Assembly (NCBI GenBank): GCA_037039925.1
Contig: JAXRKP010000164.1
Coordinates: forward strand, 43,501-107,500
DNA: 64,000 bases
Origin: Doris montereyensis
Taxonomy: Eukaryota > Mollusca > Gastropoda > Nudibranchia > Dorididae
Direction of reading: 5' to 3'
Below are positions 55,201-61,694 of this stretch, one piece after another. How positions within the stretch are numbered: the first letter of the stretch is position 1; each line of letters opens with the position of its first letter. The translations under genes and the position numbers were made by a program. Under the pieces are notes generated by a model. The model did not search any database. It had not been told where the DNA came from and saw only the letters and a program-made list of their open reading frames with translations.

Positions 55201-58200
55201 TTACATCTGGCAACGCTAAACATCTACGGTTTACATCTGGCAACAGCTAATCTGGCAACAGCTAAACATCTACAGTTTACAAAGAGAAGAGACTGACTGT
55301 GCTTTCTGTTCAGCCATTGTGCGACATTACATCTGGCAACAGCTAAACATATACAGTTTACAGTAGAGAAAAAACTGACGTACTTTCTGTTCAGCCATTG
55401 AACTACATTACATCTGGCAACAGCTAAACATATACCGGTTTACAGAAGAGGAGAGACTAACTGTGCTTTCTGTTCAGCCATTGTGCGACACTACATCTGG
55501 CAACAGCTAAACATCTACAGTTTACAAAGAGAAGAGACTGACTGTGCTTTCTGTTCAGCCATTTTAACGACAATACATCTGGCAACAGCTAAACATCTGG
55601 TTTACAAAAGAGAAGAGACTGACTGTGCTTTCTGTTCAGCCATTGTGCGACATTACATCTGGCAACAGTTAAACATCTACGGTTTACAAAAGAGAAGAGA
55701 CTGACTGTGCTTTCTATTCAGCCATTGTGCGACATTACATCTGGCAACAGCTAAACATCTACAGTTTACAAAAGAGAAGAGACTGACTGTGCTTTCTGTT
55801 CAGCCATTGTGCGACAATACATCTGGCAACAGCTAAACATATACAGTTTACAGAAGAGAAAAAAAATTTGAACAACATTACATCTGCTAAACATCTAGCA
55901 AAAGAGAAGGTATTGACGTACTTTCTGTTCAGCCATTGAAGCGACAATACATCTGGCAACAGCTAAACATATACCGTTTACAGAAGAGAAGAGACTGATT
56001 GTGCTTTCTGTTCAGCCATTGAGCGACAATACATCTGGCAACGGCTAAACATCTACAGTTTGCCGTAGAGACTGACCATACTTTCTATTCAGCCTTTGAG
56101 TCAGACTTATCTCGTCTTTTCATTTCTTGGGCGTTAGTCATTTAATTCCTCATTAAATGCATAACAATAAAACGGCAGGATGCATCGCATTGGCTTCAAT
56201 TTACAAAAATAGATAAATCTAAACATGTCTACAATGCAAAAAAAGAACTTTGTTTGTTTTGGGGTTTTTCCATTAAAAATTACACCATCCTTTATGCTGG
56301 TCTCAGGTATTATTAATAGGAAACAGCAAGATGAAAGATAAGTGAATGTGAAAGGGTGAAATGAAAGAAGTCAAAACCTACCACACAAAAAGAGTTGAAA
56401 GAGGTACTTTTTTCAGAGGTACTTTTTTCAGACGTACTTTTTTTCAGAGGTACTTTTTTCAACTCTTCAGATAGAAGAAGTTCTATTTTAGCAAAACACA
56501 CAATGAATAAATCATAAATCAGCTACACAACTTGGCAAGATATTATATTGACACAGGGCAGCCATCTTGTCTAAAAAATTTCAAACAAGCAAAACCCTTC
56601 AAAGTGATTGGTGCAAAATATTTCTAATGCTTATTGAAATAGACAAACGATTCCCTTTTTAAAAAATGTTATATGCTGGCTGATGACATCATGTCTTCAC
56701 AGAGCGACAATGACACCATTGAGATGAGTATTAGGCGTGAACGATACAACTCCAACTTTTTAATTATAAAACCTGTTGAAAATGACAGCTTAGGTGAATG
56801 ACAGTTCTACTCACAGTTTTCCCTAATCAAACGTCATTTCTGGTAGAAAAATTCCTCAAGAGAAAACAATCCAGGGATCATTTAGAAGCTACTTGCAAAA
56901 TATGGTTATTTTTAGTGGGCTGGCAACAGAGCCTTCGGCACACAAAGAACGACCAACTCAGGATTATTTATAGATCGATGGTCTTACCATGATAAAAGAT
57001 TTTTTTTTATCATAAGCAACAGTGAGTAAAAAAAAAAAAAGAAAAACAGAAAGAAAAAATAATAATATATTTTTGGATAATTTTATACCAACACTCGCAA
57101 GAACCCAAAGGTATTTGAACCTCAATATCGGTTTCTTGTTTGAATTGAGTTCACCTCATCCCCCAAATGTGACCAGTTCCGATCCAATAAAGGCAAAGCA
57201 AGGCCTGGTAGCTCAGTCGGTAAAGTATCTGACTACCGTGGAGTTTGACTCTCAGTCCGAGCAAATTATTCTGGCCCTCCTGTTGGCCCAGCATACATTT
57301 CATACACAATGTCAAATTACATCCATTACCACCCACACCTAAAAAAAAAACCAAACAAACAAACAACACAAAATAATAAACCACATCACTTTAAAATCGG
57401 AATTTGATTAACAGTTTGTGGTTACATTCCAAATCATACACTATCCACACTGACAGTAATATTTAAAAATTGAGTTAGTTAGTTACTCCAGAGGAGGAAG
57501 AGGAGCAGGAGAAGGAGAAAGACAACGATGACGAGGAAGGGGAGTGAGAAAGGAGGAGGGGAAGAAGAATAAGAAGGAGACGAAAGAGAAGAGGAAAAAG
57601 AAAAAGAAGAAGACCACTTGCCTTTCTTTGTAAATATGTAGAATCCCCTGAGTGAGCTCCACACTGGGGTTGCCACTGACAAACTTGATCGATGTCGGTA
57701 TTTTCGTTGTGGGGCTGTGACTCTTGGGTCGCCTAGATGCAGATGACGTTGAGTTGCCAGATACAGAGGCATGAGACGTAGATGCTCTCTCGTCAGGCTC
57801 TGATCGAGTTTCCCGGTGCCTTGCCATTTCCTTGTCTAATTCTTTCTCTTCTTCACTCAAAGATTCTTTTCCTTCACTCTCCCCACGGGGGGCTGGCATT
57901 AGCCATAGAGCTTTCCTCAAACTCCATGATGGCCTGTTTCAAAGCTTCAAAGTGGATGAGAAAATCTGATTACAATACATTGGAAAATACCGTGTAAACT
58001 ATTTATGACAATTTTTACAGACGTAAGCAAATTTTATGAAAAATAGAAAATAATTCCGTAATTTAAAGTGATCACTTTAAATTTCTTTATATCACACGTT
58101 ATGTGAATGTTTTCTTTTTTTATCAGTTCCCATTCTACCTTTCGGTGTATGGGTTTAGTTACCAGAAATGATCTTTCTCCGGGCTACCCTGTCCTGACAT

Positions 58201-58465
58201 TATCTGTTTCCTTCTGTGAAGCTTAAATTTCTTTGCTTTAGTGCCTCTTTTTTATATCTTCCTCCCACTTTCTCAGTTCTGCATTTTGATCTCTTTGCCT
58301 TGGGAAAAGATATTATAGATCTACACATTAGTTAGATCTAGATCTTTTTCTTCTCTCTAGATGTAGATATAATATTTTCATAGAAAAGTTTTGGTTTGCT
58401 TTGAGAAAAAAAAAAAACCCAGAGAGAGAGAGAGAGAGAGAGAGAGCAGAGAGAGAGAGAGAGAG

Positions 58466-58557
<92 letters not shown>

Positions 58558-60342
58558 TCCCCTTTGCTTGAAAAACATCCATACACCTGTAGGCAAGGTG
58601 TGAAATTGATTAGGTGCGCTTTAGCGCATCATGTTAACAACATAATTCCAGCCATGATTGAAAACAAAAACAAAATGGGCCTTTCTCACAATGATAAAGA
58701 ATTCTTTAAAAGTTCCTGTATCCAGATGGTGATTCAGAACACCCCCATATTTTAATCACTTCTTCCTCGTATCATTGTCAACCTATCCTGTAAATTTCAT
58801 TGATATCCGTCAATTAATTTTTTTAGTCAACTCGTTCACAGACAGATGGACCGAGGGATCAACATGACTAAAAACATAACATTAACATCCTCCGTTGATG
58901 GAGGTAACAACAGGTTAAACAAAAATACAAAGAAACGAAAACATGTGTGACACCTTTTTCTTCCACGAATTCTATGACGATGTCCTCAAAATGTCTCTGT
59001 CCCTGGCAGAATTTGTTGTAGTTGTCGTGTTTGCTGATGGTGATCAGCTCTTTGCTGTGCAAACTTGGATCCACAGCTTCTGAGTCCGAACCCGAGTGGT
59101 GGCGATGTTCTTTTTGCGAATGCTTCTTTCTGTCCTCAAAGTTGTCAGCACTAGAGTTGGTTGTGTCGGTTGTCTGGTCTCTTACTCGCGTCCGCTTGCT
59201 GACAACAGACGCATAACTTTCCAGACAGCTTTTTCTTTAACTTTCGATACTGAAATTTTGGAAAAAAAAGAGATAACAATGTGATAAATGATTCATTTAC
59301 CAGTTGACGAATGGCTTTTTTCCTTTTTTTTACAAAAAAAGAACTATGGAGGGGTTTTCAATATTATAAAATATGACATTTTTACTCCAATGAGCATTAT
59401 TCCTTTTTAACAACCTCATCCAGTTTATAAAAAAAACAGAGGATTAATTCATAAATAAGGACAATGAATTCAAGAACAAAAAATAACGTGAAGGTGGTAG
59501 AAAGCATGAAAAGTTTGTTTCAAAAAGCAGCAAAATTAGCCCCACGCCTTGTGATTACAAAAACTGTTTAAAGCACATGTACAAATTATATATGATGTGA
59601 GTATTCGCATCCTGTAAGGGGGATAACTCTTGAAAATATTAATTCTCATCCTGAAAATTTAAATTCTCATCCTGTTCATTGTTCATTTTTTCCCAAACCT
59701 GCTGACACTTTACTGACAGTGACACCGAGCCGACCATTCCTACCGCTTATCCCACAATGCCGGGGCTGGTGGGACAGCGAGGCTACTACTAGTACTACAG
59801 GATGAGAATAAACATATTCTCATCCGGTATGAAAAAGGAGTAGATAAACTGAATTATCCCCCTTACAGGATGCGAATAACGACAGCCAATTATATACAAT
59901 TAAAAGAATCATAATTCAACTATATCAAACAGTCATGGTATGCCATTCATCTGTACTGTGTAGTATGCTGCCTTTTTTGAAGTTATATTTTTTTATCAAA
60001 TTGATAGAAAGAAATTATATTTAAATACTTAATGCTGAAGAAACTACTTGTAATATCTACTATTCTATAGACATATAGATATCTTTACTAAGCTTGTCAC
60101 AAAATCACTTAACAGGAATTCAAAAAATTCAACGTCAGTGCAAATTTTTAATGTGCATGAAAAGAAAATTTATCTCTTCGACATAGAAAAACTTCTTAAA
60201 TGACACATGAAACGACTAAACTATTAAAACAAAAGCTTCATGAAGATTGAACAAAGATCTGACCGGAGTAGGGCTTCCAAAAAGTCAGCTCTGGGCTTTC
60301 ATCGGCAATTTCAAGCCTTAGGGTGATCAGTGTGATCAACAT
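37488..60342 (-). CDS. BRAP: BRAP (BRCA1-associated protein / IMP), complete, 15 exons
   Basis: BRAP is a cytoplasmic RING E3 ligase that binds nuclear-localisation signals and restrains MAPK scaffolding by KSR until Ras-GTP triggers its auto-ubiquitination. Exons give, in order: Met start with a conserved N-terminus (LRLEIADESPEL), a divergent charged region, the BRAP2 domain (SGNPSVELTQGILHIYK; EMLCILGVPASHTIHELIKF; PNQYMLLLKFRGQ), RING (CPVCLERM; LCNHSFHTQC; CPVCRYCQTPEEV), UBP-type zinc finger (CMECG; [21 protein letters not shown]), a coiled coil (SQLESQRLYFLEQI; KQMNKCLRENQ; KEQLRDVMFF) and a SSPASGKKSRKK tail. Splice phases agree throughout. The spliced length is near 670 codons against 592 in human; the excess is N-terminal. 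Four exons contain frame slips (59249, 57965, 45135, 37666), and one intron has a GC donor. It converges with RBM19. Confidence 0.93.
37740..38085. repeat. About 35-bp tandem array next to the last BRAP exon
   Basis: Unit 'gaggaaaaacaaacaaaatg' + 'tgctcacaagtgtga'. The sequence directly flanking the exon 15 acceptor (37671-37710) reads 'caaacacaaacaaaaacatg' + 'tgctcaattgtgagagg', so the unit resembles the pyrimidine-tract region of that splice acceptor. Confidence 0.85.
38453..38485. repeat. (TTTC)n microsatellite
   Basis: About eight copies of 'tttc' in the BRAP intron between exons 14 and 15. 38086-38450 around it shows nothing else. Confidence 0.9.
38736..38870 (-). CDS. BRAP: BRAP exon 14, coiled coil
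   Basis: 45 intact codons, with LHTKTSQVIADLQEEKQMNK, CLRENQQEW and ESKLAVKDE. Human: LNTKVAKLTNELKEEQEMNKCLRANQ. Acceptor 'cgtactgacag', donor 'gtattt'. Confidence 0.94.
39178..41185. repeat. 23-bp tandem array, about 85 copies
   Basis: Unit 'tagcctatgggtcagtggtc' + 'tta'. At the left edge the unit is 'cagcctatgagtcagaggcc' + 'taat' with longer spacers; at the right edge 'cagcctatgagtcagtggct' + 'tta'. It fills most of the BRAP intron between exons 13 and 14. Confidence 0.95.
41205..41278 (-). repeat. SINE-A head
   Basis: 'aacccatgaccatttggttg', 'agaggccgacaccttgcctc', 'tggaccatcaaatccc', minus orientation, 40 bases from BRAP exon 13. Confidence 0.75.
41320..41433 (-). CDS. BRAP: BRAP exon 13, coiled coil
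   Basis: 38 intact codons, LDETSARLEDEIKKREQVEC then KLSDANKEKQQIDKKYTQ, heptad-rich and aligned with the human KLNDLLKEKQSVERKCTQ. Acceptor 'ttcattacag', donor 'gtagca'. Confidence 0.92.
41519..41613. repeat. (ATCT)n and (AT)n microsatellite
   Basis: 'ctatctatctatctatatat' grading into about 55 bases of pure AT. The following 41614-42370 holds a dispersed scrap at 41840-41945 (see 11895) and nothing else recognised. Confidence 0.95.
42374..42463 (-). CDS. BRAP: BRAP exon 12, coiled coil
   Basis: 30 intact codons, YTYLLTSQLESQRLYFLEQI then AQAVKDSEAK, matching YSYLLTSQLESQRIYWENKI of human BRAP. Acceptor 'ttccacag', donor 'gtaggt'. Confidence 0.95.
42645..42832. repeat. About 32-bp tandem array
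   Basis: Six copies of 'aatcctgcaacagtctgaca' + 'taatttcctcaa'. In the BRAP intron between exons 11 and 12, about 180 bases from exon 12. Confidence 0.88.
42833..43730. other. BRAP intron, 'agatctag'-rich, no gene recognised
   Basis: Repeated 'tctagatct / agatctagaga' words at 43050-43330. Otherwise unassigned. Confidence 0.4.
43732..43862. repeat. 31-bp tandem array
   Basis: Four copies of 'aagacctctcacagaatttt' + 'catttgccggc', the third shortened. Confidence 0.9.
43863..44760. other. BRAP intron, unassigned
   Basis: A short direct repeat 'ctgcattcaaagggttaaa' occurs at about 44549 and 44578. No other structure seen. Confidence 0.4.
44762..44905 (-). mobile_element. SINE-C fragment
   Basis: Minus orientation: 'gtcaggaaagcagagtgaag', 'ttttgaaccggtgtcatcat', 'actcataacactactga'. 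Lies just beyond BRAP exon 11. Confidence 0.7.
44959..45135 (-). CDS. BRAP: BRAP exon 11, end of zinc finger, net 4-nt frame slip
   Basis: Starts HFQDTNHTYAMQLGTNRVWD then YA. After two gaps of 2 nt each (about 45058-45070) it resumes HRLAQNKSDGKLIEVDEG and ELREEKLDSITLE. Human: [38 protein letters not shown]. The pieces 'GAC AAC TGT' between the gaps are still recognisable as DNC. Acceptor 'ttgtttgcag', donor 'gtatag'. Confidence 0.9.
45155..45570. repeat. 23-24-bp tandem array
   Basis: Unit 'atatcaacacccacaaaaag' + 'agcc', shortening to 'ataacaacacccaaaaaaga' + 'gcc' and less. About 18 copies, starting 20-30 bases outside the acceptor of BRAP exon 11. Confidence 0.92.
45742..45905 (+). mobile_element. 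SINE-B copy, internally deleted
   Basis: 'gtcggtggctgagcggttag', 'actgcctgactgaggatcat', 'tagcgtcctgaagaggaggt', 'ctccggctctataggctgta'. The B-box segment is missing. Confidence 0.8.
46056..46123 (-). CDS. BRAP: BRAP exon 10, UBP-type zinc finger
   Basis: Encodes [20 protein letters not shown] then AY and a split Lys. Human: [23 protein letters not shown]. Acceptor 'tttaatcacag', donor 'gtaagt'. Intact; not visible as a long open frame because it is only 68 bases. Confidence 0.95.
46135..46214. repeat. (AAT)n microsatellite
   Basis: About 75 bases of AAT/AATG repeats, 12 bases outside the acceptor of BRAP exon 10. A G-run of about 18 follows at 46497-46514. Confidence 0.95.
46625..47297 (-). 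repeat. 38-bp array shared with RBM19
   Basis: Reverse complement of the unit at 22580-25085: both contain 'ggcaaactaccacattatg' when read in the transcribed direction of their gene. About 17 copies, in the BRAP intron between exons 9 and 10. Confidence 0.93.
47872..47947 (-). CDS. BRAP: BRAP exon 9, end of RING and start of UBP zinc finger
   Basis: Encodes CPVCRYCQTPEEVADQRCME then CGSHE: the last RING ligand pair CPVC, then the CxxC that opens the UBP-type zinc finger. Donor 'gtcagt'. Intact and nearly identical to human. Confidence 0.97.
48386..48795 (-). mobile_element. SINE-A, composite with two head regions
   Basis: Tail and body in minus orientation ('gattttacccacatccacaa', 'ctgccctgtaaacagcc', 'tttaatgtgaacagagagtt'). 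Then a head reading in plus orientation ('aaggtcgtgggttcaagccc', 'tggtccaggtagttgg'), then a second head in minus orientation ('gggcatgaacccacaacctt', 'tttgcctctgaaccaccgag'). One segment appears inverted, or two copies have recombined. Confidence 0.75.
48885..49085. repeat. About 60-bp tandem array next to BRAP exon 8
   Basis: Three or four imperfect copies of 'gattaaagtaggtttctaca' + 'cattggacatgtgtgtgatg' + 'gggagattgtggaggg'. Ends about 40 bases from the exon 8 donor. Confidence 0.8.
49125..49207 (-). CDS. BRAP: BRAP exon 8, RING finger core
   Basis: Encodes EESVDGILTVLCNHSFHTQC then LAQWGDTT, with ligands C, H, H, C as in the family (LCNHSFHSQC). It ends two bases into Thr; donor 'gtaagt'. 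Intact. Confidence 0.96.
49285..49745. repeat. 55-bp tandem array made from a family-D segment
   Basis: Eight copies of 'catacagccaacctgagatc' + 'actgccatggtggacattgt' + 'tcatttcatagaaac'. 'cctgagatcactgccatggtg' minus its last base is the family-D core. Lies just outside the acceptor of BRAP exon 8. Confidence 0.9.
49823..50305. mobile_element. hAT-like non-autonomous relic
   Basis: 'agggtcaccaactacggccc' at one end and 'aagttttgtgaccccg' at the other (about 50190-50206) look like the CAGGGGTC-type ends of hAT elements with 'cggcccg'-rich subterminal text. A second partial copy of the right end follows (50206-50300, 'gcattctctcgttgatcagg', 'gagtttaacccctgcc'). Confidence 0.5.
50463..50528 (-). 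CDS. BRAP: BRAP exon 7, start of RING finger
   Basis: 22 codons, GGSVPVLEMTELPNCPVCLE then RM. This gives the first two zinc ligands of the RING (C-P-V-C). Human: ASLPVMDLTELPKCTVCLERM. Donor 'gtacgt'. Intact. Confidence 0.96.
50645..50712 (-). repeat. tRNA-like SINE head
   Basis: 'gatcgggatttaaaccccag', 'gagaccagcaacctagccat', 'tgggccacc': complements of tRNA-type B and A boxes. A similar head is at 16905-16985 ('gatttgaacccgggatccca', 'cttaacggttacaccactgg'). Confidence 0.5.
50793..50906 (-). CDS. BRAP: BRAP exon 6, end of BRAP2 domain
   Basis: 38 intact codons containing ADEFYLYYNNRPFNSIEPD and ICHLVYVSKVEHVRESE. Human: SFYMTCNGRQFNSIEDDVCQLVYVERAEV. Acceptor 'ttttgttgtag', donor 'gtaagg'. 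Confidence 0.95.
50955..51625. repeat. About 62-bp tandem array
   Basis: About ten copies of 'ctctttgagtgccaaatcga' + 'caatctatctgtaccttgac' + 'attgattttactattttctt'. Starts about 50 bases outside the acceptor of BRAP exon 6. Confidence 0.92.
51700..52005 (-). repeat. Dispersed repeat, inverted partner of 18885-19160
   Basis: 'tgaaatcgggtgaaagcaca', 'ttgaatggtaaagaatg', 'tctgacaaattgaaag', 'gaacagcatcactaaat' are the reverse complements of the RBM19-intron copy. Confidence 0.8.
52010..52105 (-). repeat. SINE-A head
   Basis: 'cagggctcgaacccatgacc', 'ttttggtcgaggctgacacc', 'ttgcctctagaccata'. Confidence 0.8.
52319..52397 (-). CDS. BRAP: BRAP exon 5, BRAP2 domain
   Basis: Encodes DYVSYMQVLRGSFPNQYMLL then LKFRGQ, matching EVIEQMKIIRDSTPNQYMVLIKFRAQ. 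Acceptor 'ctatggacag', donor 'gtaggc'. Intact, and phase-compatible with both neighbours. Confidence 0.95.
52590..53025. repeat. About 90-100-bp tandem array including family-D text
   Basis: Four to five copies of 'gaaaggaaagaggtagcacc' + 'taccagtaacccctgtcaac' + 'tgcccacatgagtaaagaaa' + 'aacagcagtaagaagaggga'. The 'cctaccag..ccctgtcaactgccc' part is the end of family D. Confidence 0.88.
53150..53452 (+). mobile_element. SINE-A copy
   Basis: 'gtccagaggccaggtgttgg', 'ggctgtgggttcaaacctta', 'ggtggatcgacacctagtcg', 'gtgcacgttaaagatccctt', 'gactgtttacagggcagtct', tail 'tcatatcaaatcaaatc'. Near full length. Confidence 0.88.
53690..54030 (+). mobile_element. SINE-C, best copy
   Basis: 'tgttgtggtgagtttttaat', B-box-like 'tggttcaaaaccc', 'ctgctttcctcacttgacta', 'gctgctgtactgtatactcc', 'taaatgacgtacagtcggtg', 'catctttatctttatgagc'. 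Spans the full length seen in the other copies. Confidence 0.85.
54522..54632 (-). CDS. BRAP: BRAP exon 4, BRAP2 domain
   Basis: Encodes QMTSMDKDVIRSEMLCILGV then PASHTIHELIKFMAPM, matching the human KMTSLKEDVRRSAMLCILTVPAAMTSHDLMKFVAPF residue for residue in length. Acceptor 'tgttttcag', donor 'gtgagt'. Intact. Confidence 0.95.
54675..56100. repeat. 82-bp tandem array, about 17 copies
   Basis: Unit 'catctggcaacagctaaaca' + 'tctacggtttacaaaagaga' + 'agagactgactgtgctttct' + 'gttcagccattgtgcgacat' + 'ta'. Starts about 45 bases outside the acceptor of BRAP exon 4, inside the GC-AG intron. Confidence 0.95.
56390..56470. repeat. Short tandem repeat, 15-16 bp
   Basis: Four copies of 'agaggtacttttttc', flanked by the inverted words 'gttgaaag' and 'caactctt'. 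Confidence 0.85.
56471..57200. other. BRAP intron with one dispersed-repeat copy
   Basis: 56870-56995 matches 28675-28810. The remainder is A+T-rich and unassigned. Confidence 0.5.
57200..57345 (+). repeat. tRNA-Lys-like SINE head
   Basis: 'gcctggtagctcagtcggta' is a perfect-looking tRNA A-box region, followed by 'aagtatctgactaccgtgg'. No B-box or acceptor pairing is seen, so this is a tRNA-derived repeat, not a tRNA gene. Confidence 0.5.
57622..57965 (-). CDS. BRAP: BRAP exon 3, start of BRAP2 domain, frame slip, GC donor
   Basis: Begins FLIHFEALKQAIMEFEES, then after the C-run (57887-57892 on the + strand, all G) continues in another frame: a Glu/Lys-rich stretch, a Ser-rich stretch, and IKFVSGNPSVELTQGILHIY K. 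Human BRAP has FFSGNPSVEIVHGIMHLYK here. Exon length is one base over a whole number of codons, consistent with one extra C. The exon ends at AAAG followed by 'gcaagt'. Confidence 0.88.
58415..58555. repeat. (GA)n microsatellite
   Basis: About 135 bases of GA with 'gca' and 'cac' interruptions, in the BRAP intron between exons 2 and 3. The flanking 57970-58410 and 58560-58950 hold nothing recognisable. Confidence 0.97.
58954..59249 (-). CDS. BRAP: BRAP exon 2, N-terminal region, frame slip
   Basis: Acceptor with a strong pyrimidine tract ('tctctttttttt..tttcag') ending at 59250; donor 'gtgtca'. The second half is clear: SSADNFEDRKKHSQKEHRHH, SGSDSEAVDPSLHSKEL, then GQRHFEDIVIEFVEEK, similar to the N-terminal part of invertebrate BRAPs. 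The first half is in another frame; the slip is near 59185-59192. Alternatively the exon starts at 59198 after 'ctgttgtcag', but then the phase does not match exon 1. Confidence 0.75.
59602..59878. mobile_element. MITE with 28-bp inverted repeats and TA target site
   Basis: The left end 'tattcgcatcctgtaagggg' + 'gataactc' and the reverse complement of the right end (59851-59878) differ at one position. TA is present at both tips. Subterminal 'attctcatcctg' motifs repeat inside in both orientations. 277 bases, no coding capacity; in the first BRAP intron. Confidence 0.85.
60264..60342 (-). CDS. BRAP: BRAP exon 1 (start codon)
   Basis: ATG at 60342-60340 gives MLITLITLRLEIADESPELT then FWKPYS, aligning with MSVSLVVIRLELAEHSP at the start of human BRAP, which fixes the start. 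Donor 'gtcagatc', phase 1. A good acceptor motif, 'tctctttcag', sits about 11 bases before the ATG, so a 5' UTR intron is possible. Confidence 0.88.
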
Positions 60343-60369
60343 TTGGTCTACAGTCTGAAAGAGAGCATC

Positions 60370-61104
60370 GTAGATCTTTAAAATTAACTTCAAAAGAGAA
60401 AATAAACAATATAAACAGGGTTGATCAGGATCTATTCAACATGCTTATGTCAAAAGAAAAGAAAATCGGACACAAAACAATGTCTAAAATTTGTTATTGT
60501 GTGTCTTCTTTTATAATGCTTACAATACATATTATAATCTGCGTGAATGAAACCTGTGAGTGTACAAAAATATTACAAATTCTAACTCAGGCACTGAGTA
60601 ATTATTTCAATTTAATCCTCATCCAACTTGATCTAGATTATTCAATATCTAGATCTAGAATATATATATACAGATTTAGATACATTTCTAGATATCTACC
60701 TGATCTACTATTTTAGACAAATGACTGTAAAAATTATATGTGATCACACAAGTTCATACTATTCCTCTCCTCTGAACCCATTCGTGTTTGAATATCAGTC
60801 TGCTGAGCGCAAGGTTCAAGTTCCTGCTGAGTGACCTGCCCCGTTGTGTTTACATTTATTGGCCAAGATTATCATTTTTTTGATCGTCAGACAAAAATGA
60901 TTACAGCACATTTATTTATTTAAGACAGGGGATTCAGATTTGGAAAAGTCATGTATAAATGATTGATTAAAATACTGACAAAGTTCAAGTGTTTACTCGT
61001 GAATGGTTAGAGGAAACTAAGAAGAGTTGGGTCAGACGTCTGTGTTCTTGGGTCATAACCAATCATTACCATTATCAGTCAGTGTCTCGAGACAATTGAA
61101 GCAT
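60370..61104. other. BRAP upstream flank, promoter region not resolved
   Basis: The region before the BRAP ATG is A+T-rich; no TATA box or CpG-rich stretch is convincing. 'tctagatctagaatatat' words lie near 60645-60665. Confidence 0.35.
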
Positions 61105-61690
61105 AGGCATCAAGCGAGACGACCAGGTTGATATTCTTGACTTCACACCTTGTCACTGTGACTAGCTCTCAGACGCTTCTATGCAAACACATGCAAAACA
61201 AATGGATTACATTGCCTACTGTGAATAAAGGGCTCACCACTCCTTTTGATTGCAACCCTATAATCACTACTGTTGACTGCTGACTAGAGTGGCTTATGAA
61301 ACTTTCATAAGTATTAAAGTATCAGCTTACATTGTTTTCTACATGCTTTGATGTCACTGGCACTGACAATCAGTGTCTGCGTTGAAAAACAAAATTGATT
61401 GAGTAAATGTCTTGCATTGCTGTCTACATGTTTTACACAGACTTCATGTCTGCTTGATTGAGGCACAATTTGCTTATCGTACTGTAGTAACATTGCCTTA
61501 CATGGTCATCTATCTCCTGAAAGATGGATATAAAATTGTCACTGATACACACATTCCCATCAAACTCCAAAGGGAATGGGTTTTTTTCCAATTAGACAAA
61601 TGCTATCCGCCCATATTATAACCTGCCCAGAATGATCATCTGTCCATAACGACCACTTTGGTCTATGATCATTGGTGGTCGTTATGGACA
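61105..61690 (+). repeat. Dispersed repeat with terminal 16-bp palindrome
   Basis: 61105-61645 matches 28055-28490. It ends in the perfect inverted repeat 'tgtccataacgaccac' (61641-61656) / 'gtggtcgttatggaca' (61675-61690), then 'ggttggactgta', suggestive of a DNA-transposon end. Confidence 0.75.
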
Positions 61691-61694
61691 GGTT

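Noticed and set aside
57202..57270. tRNA gene candidate starting 'gcctggtagctcagtcggta'
   Set aside because: Only the A-box half is tRNA-like. No B box and no acceptor-stem pairing, so it is a tRNA-derived repeat head.
59198..59208. Alternative acceptor for BRAP exon 2 ('ctgttgtcag')
   Set aside because: Weak pyrimidine tract, and the resulting phase does not match exon 1. The acceptor at 59250 has a strong tract and the right phase, at the cost of one internal frame slip.
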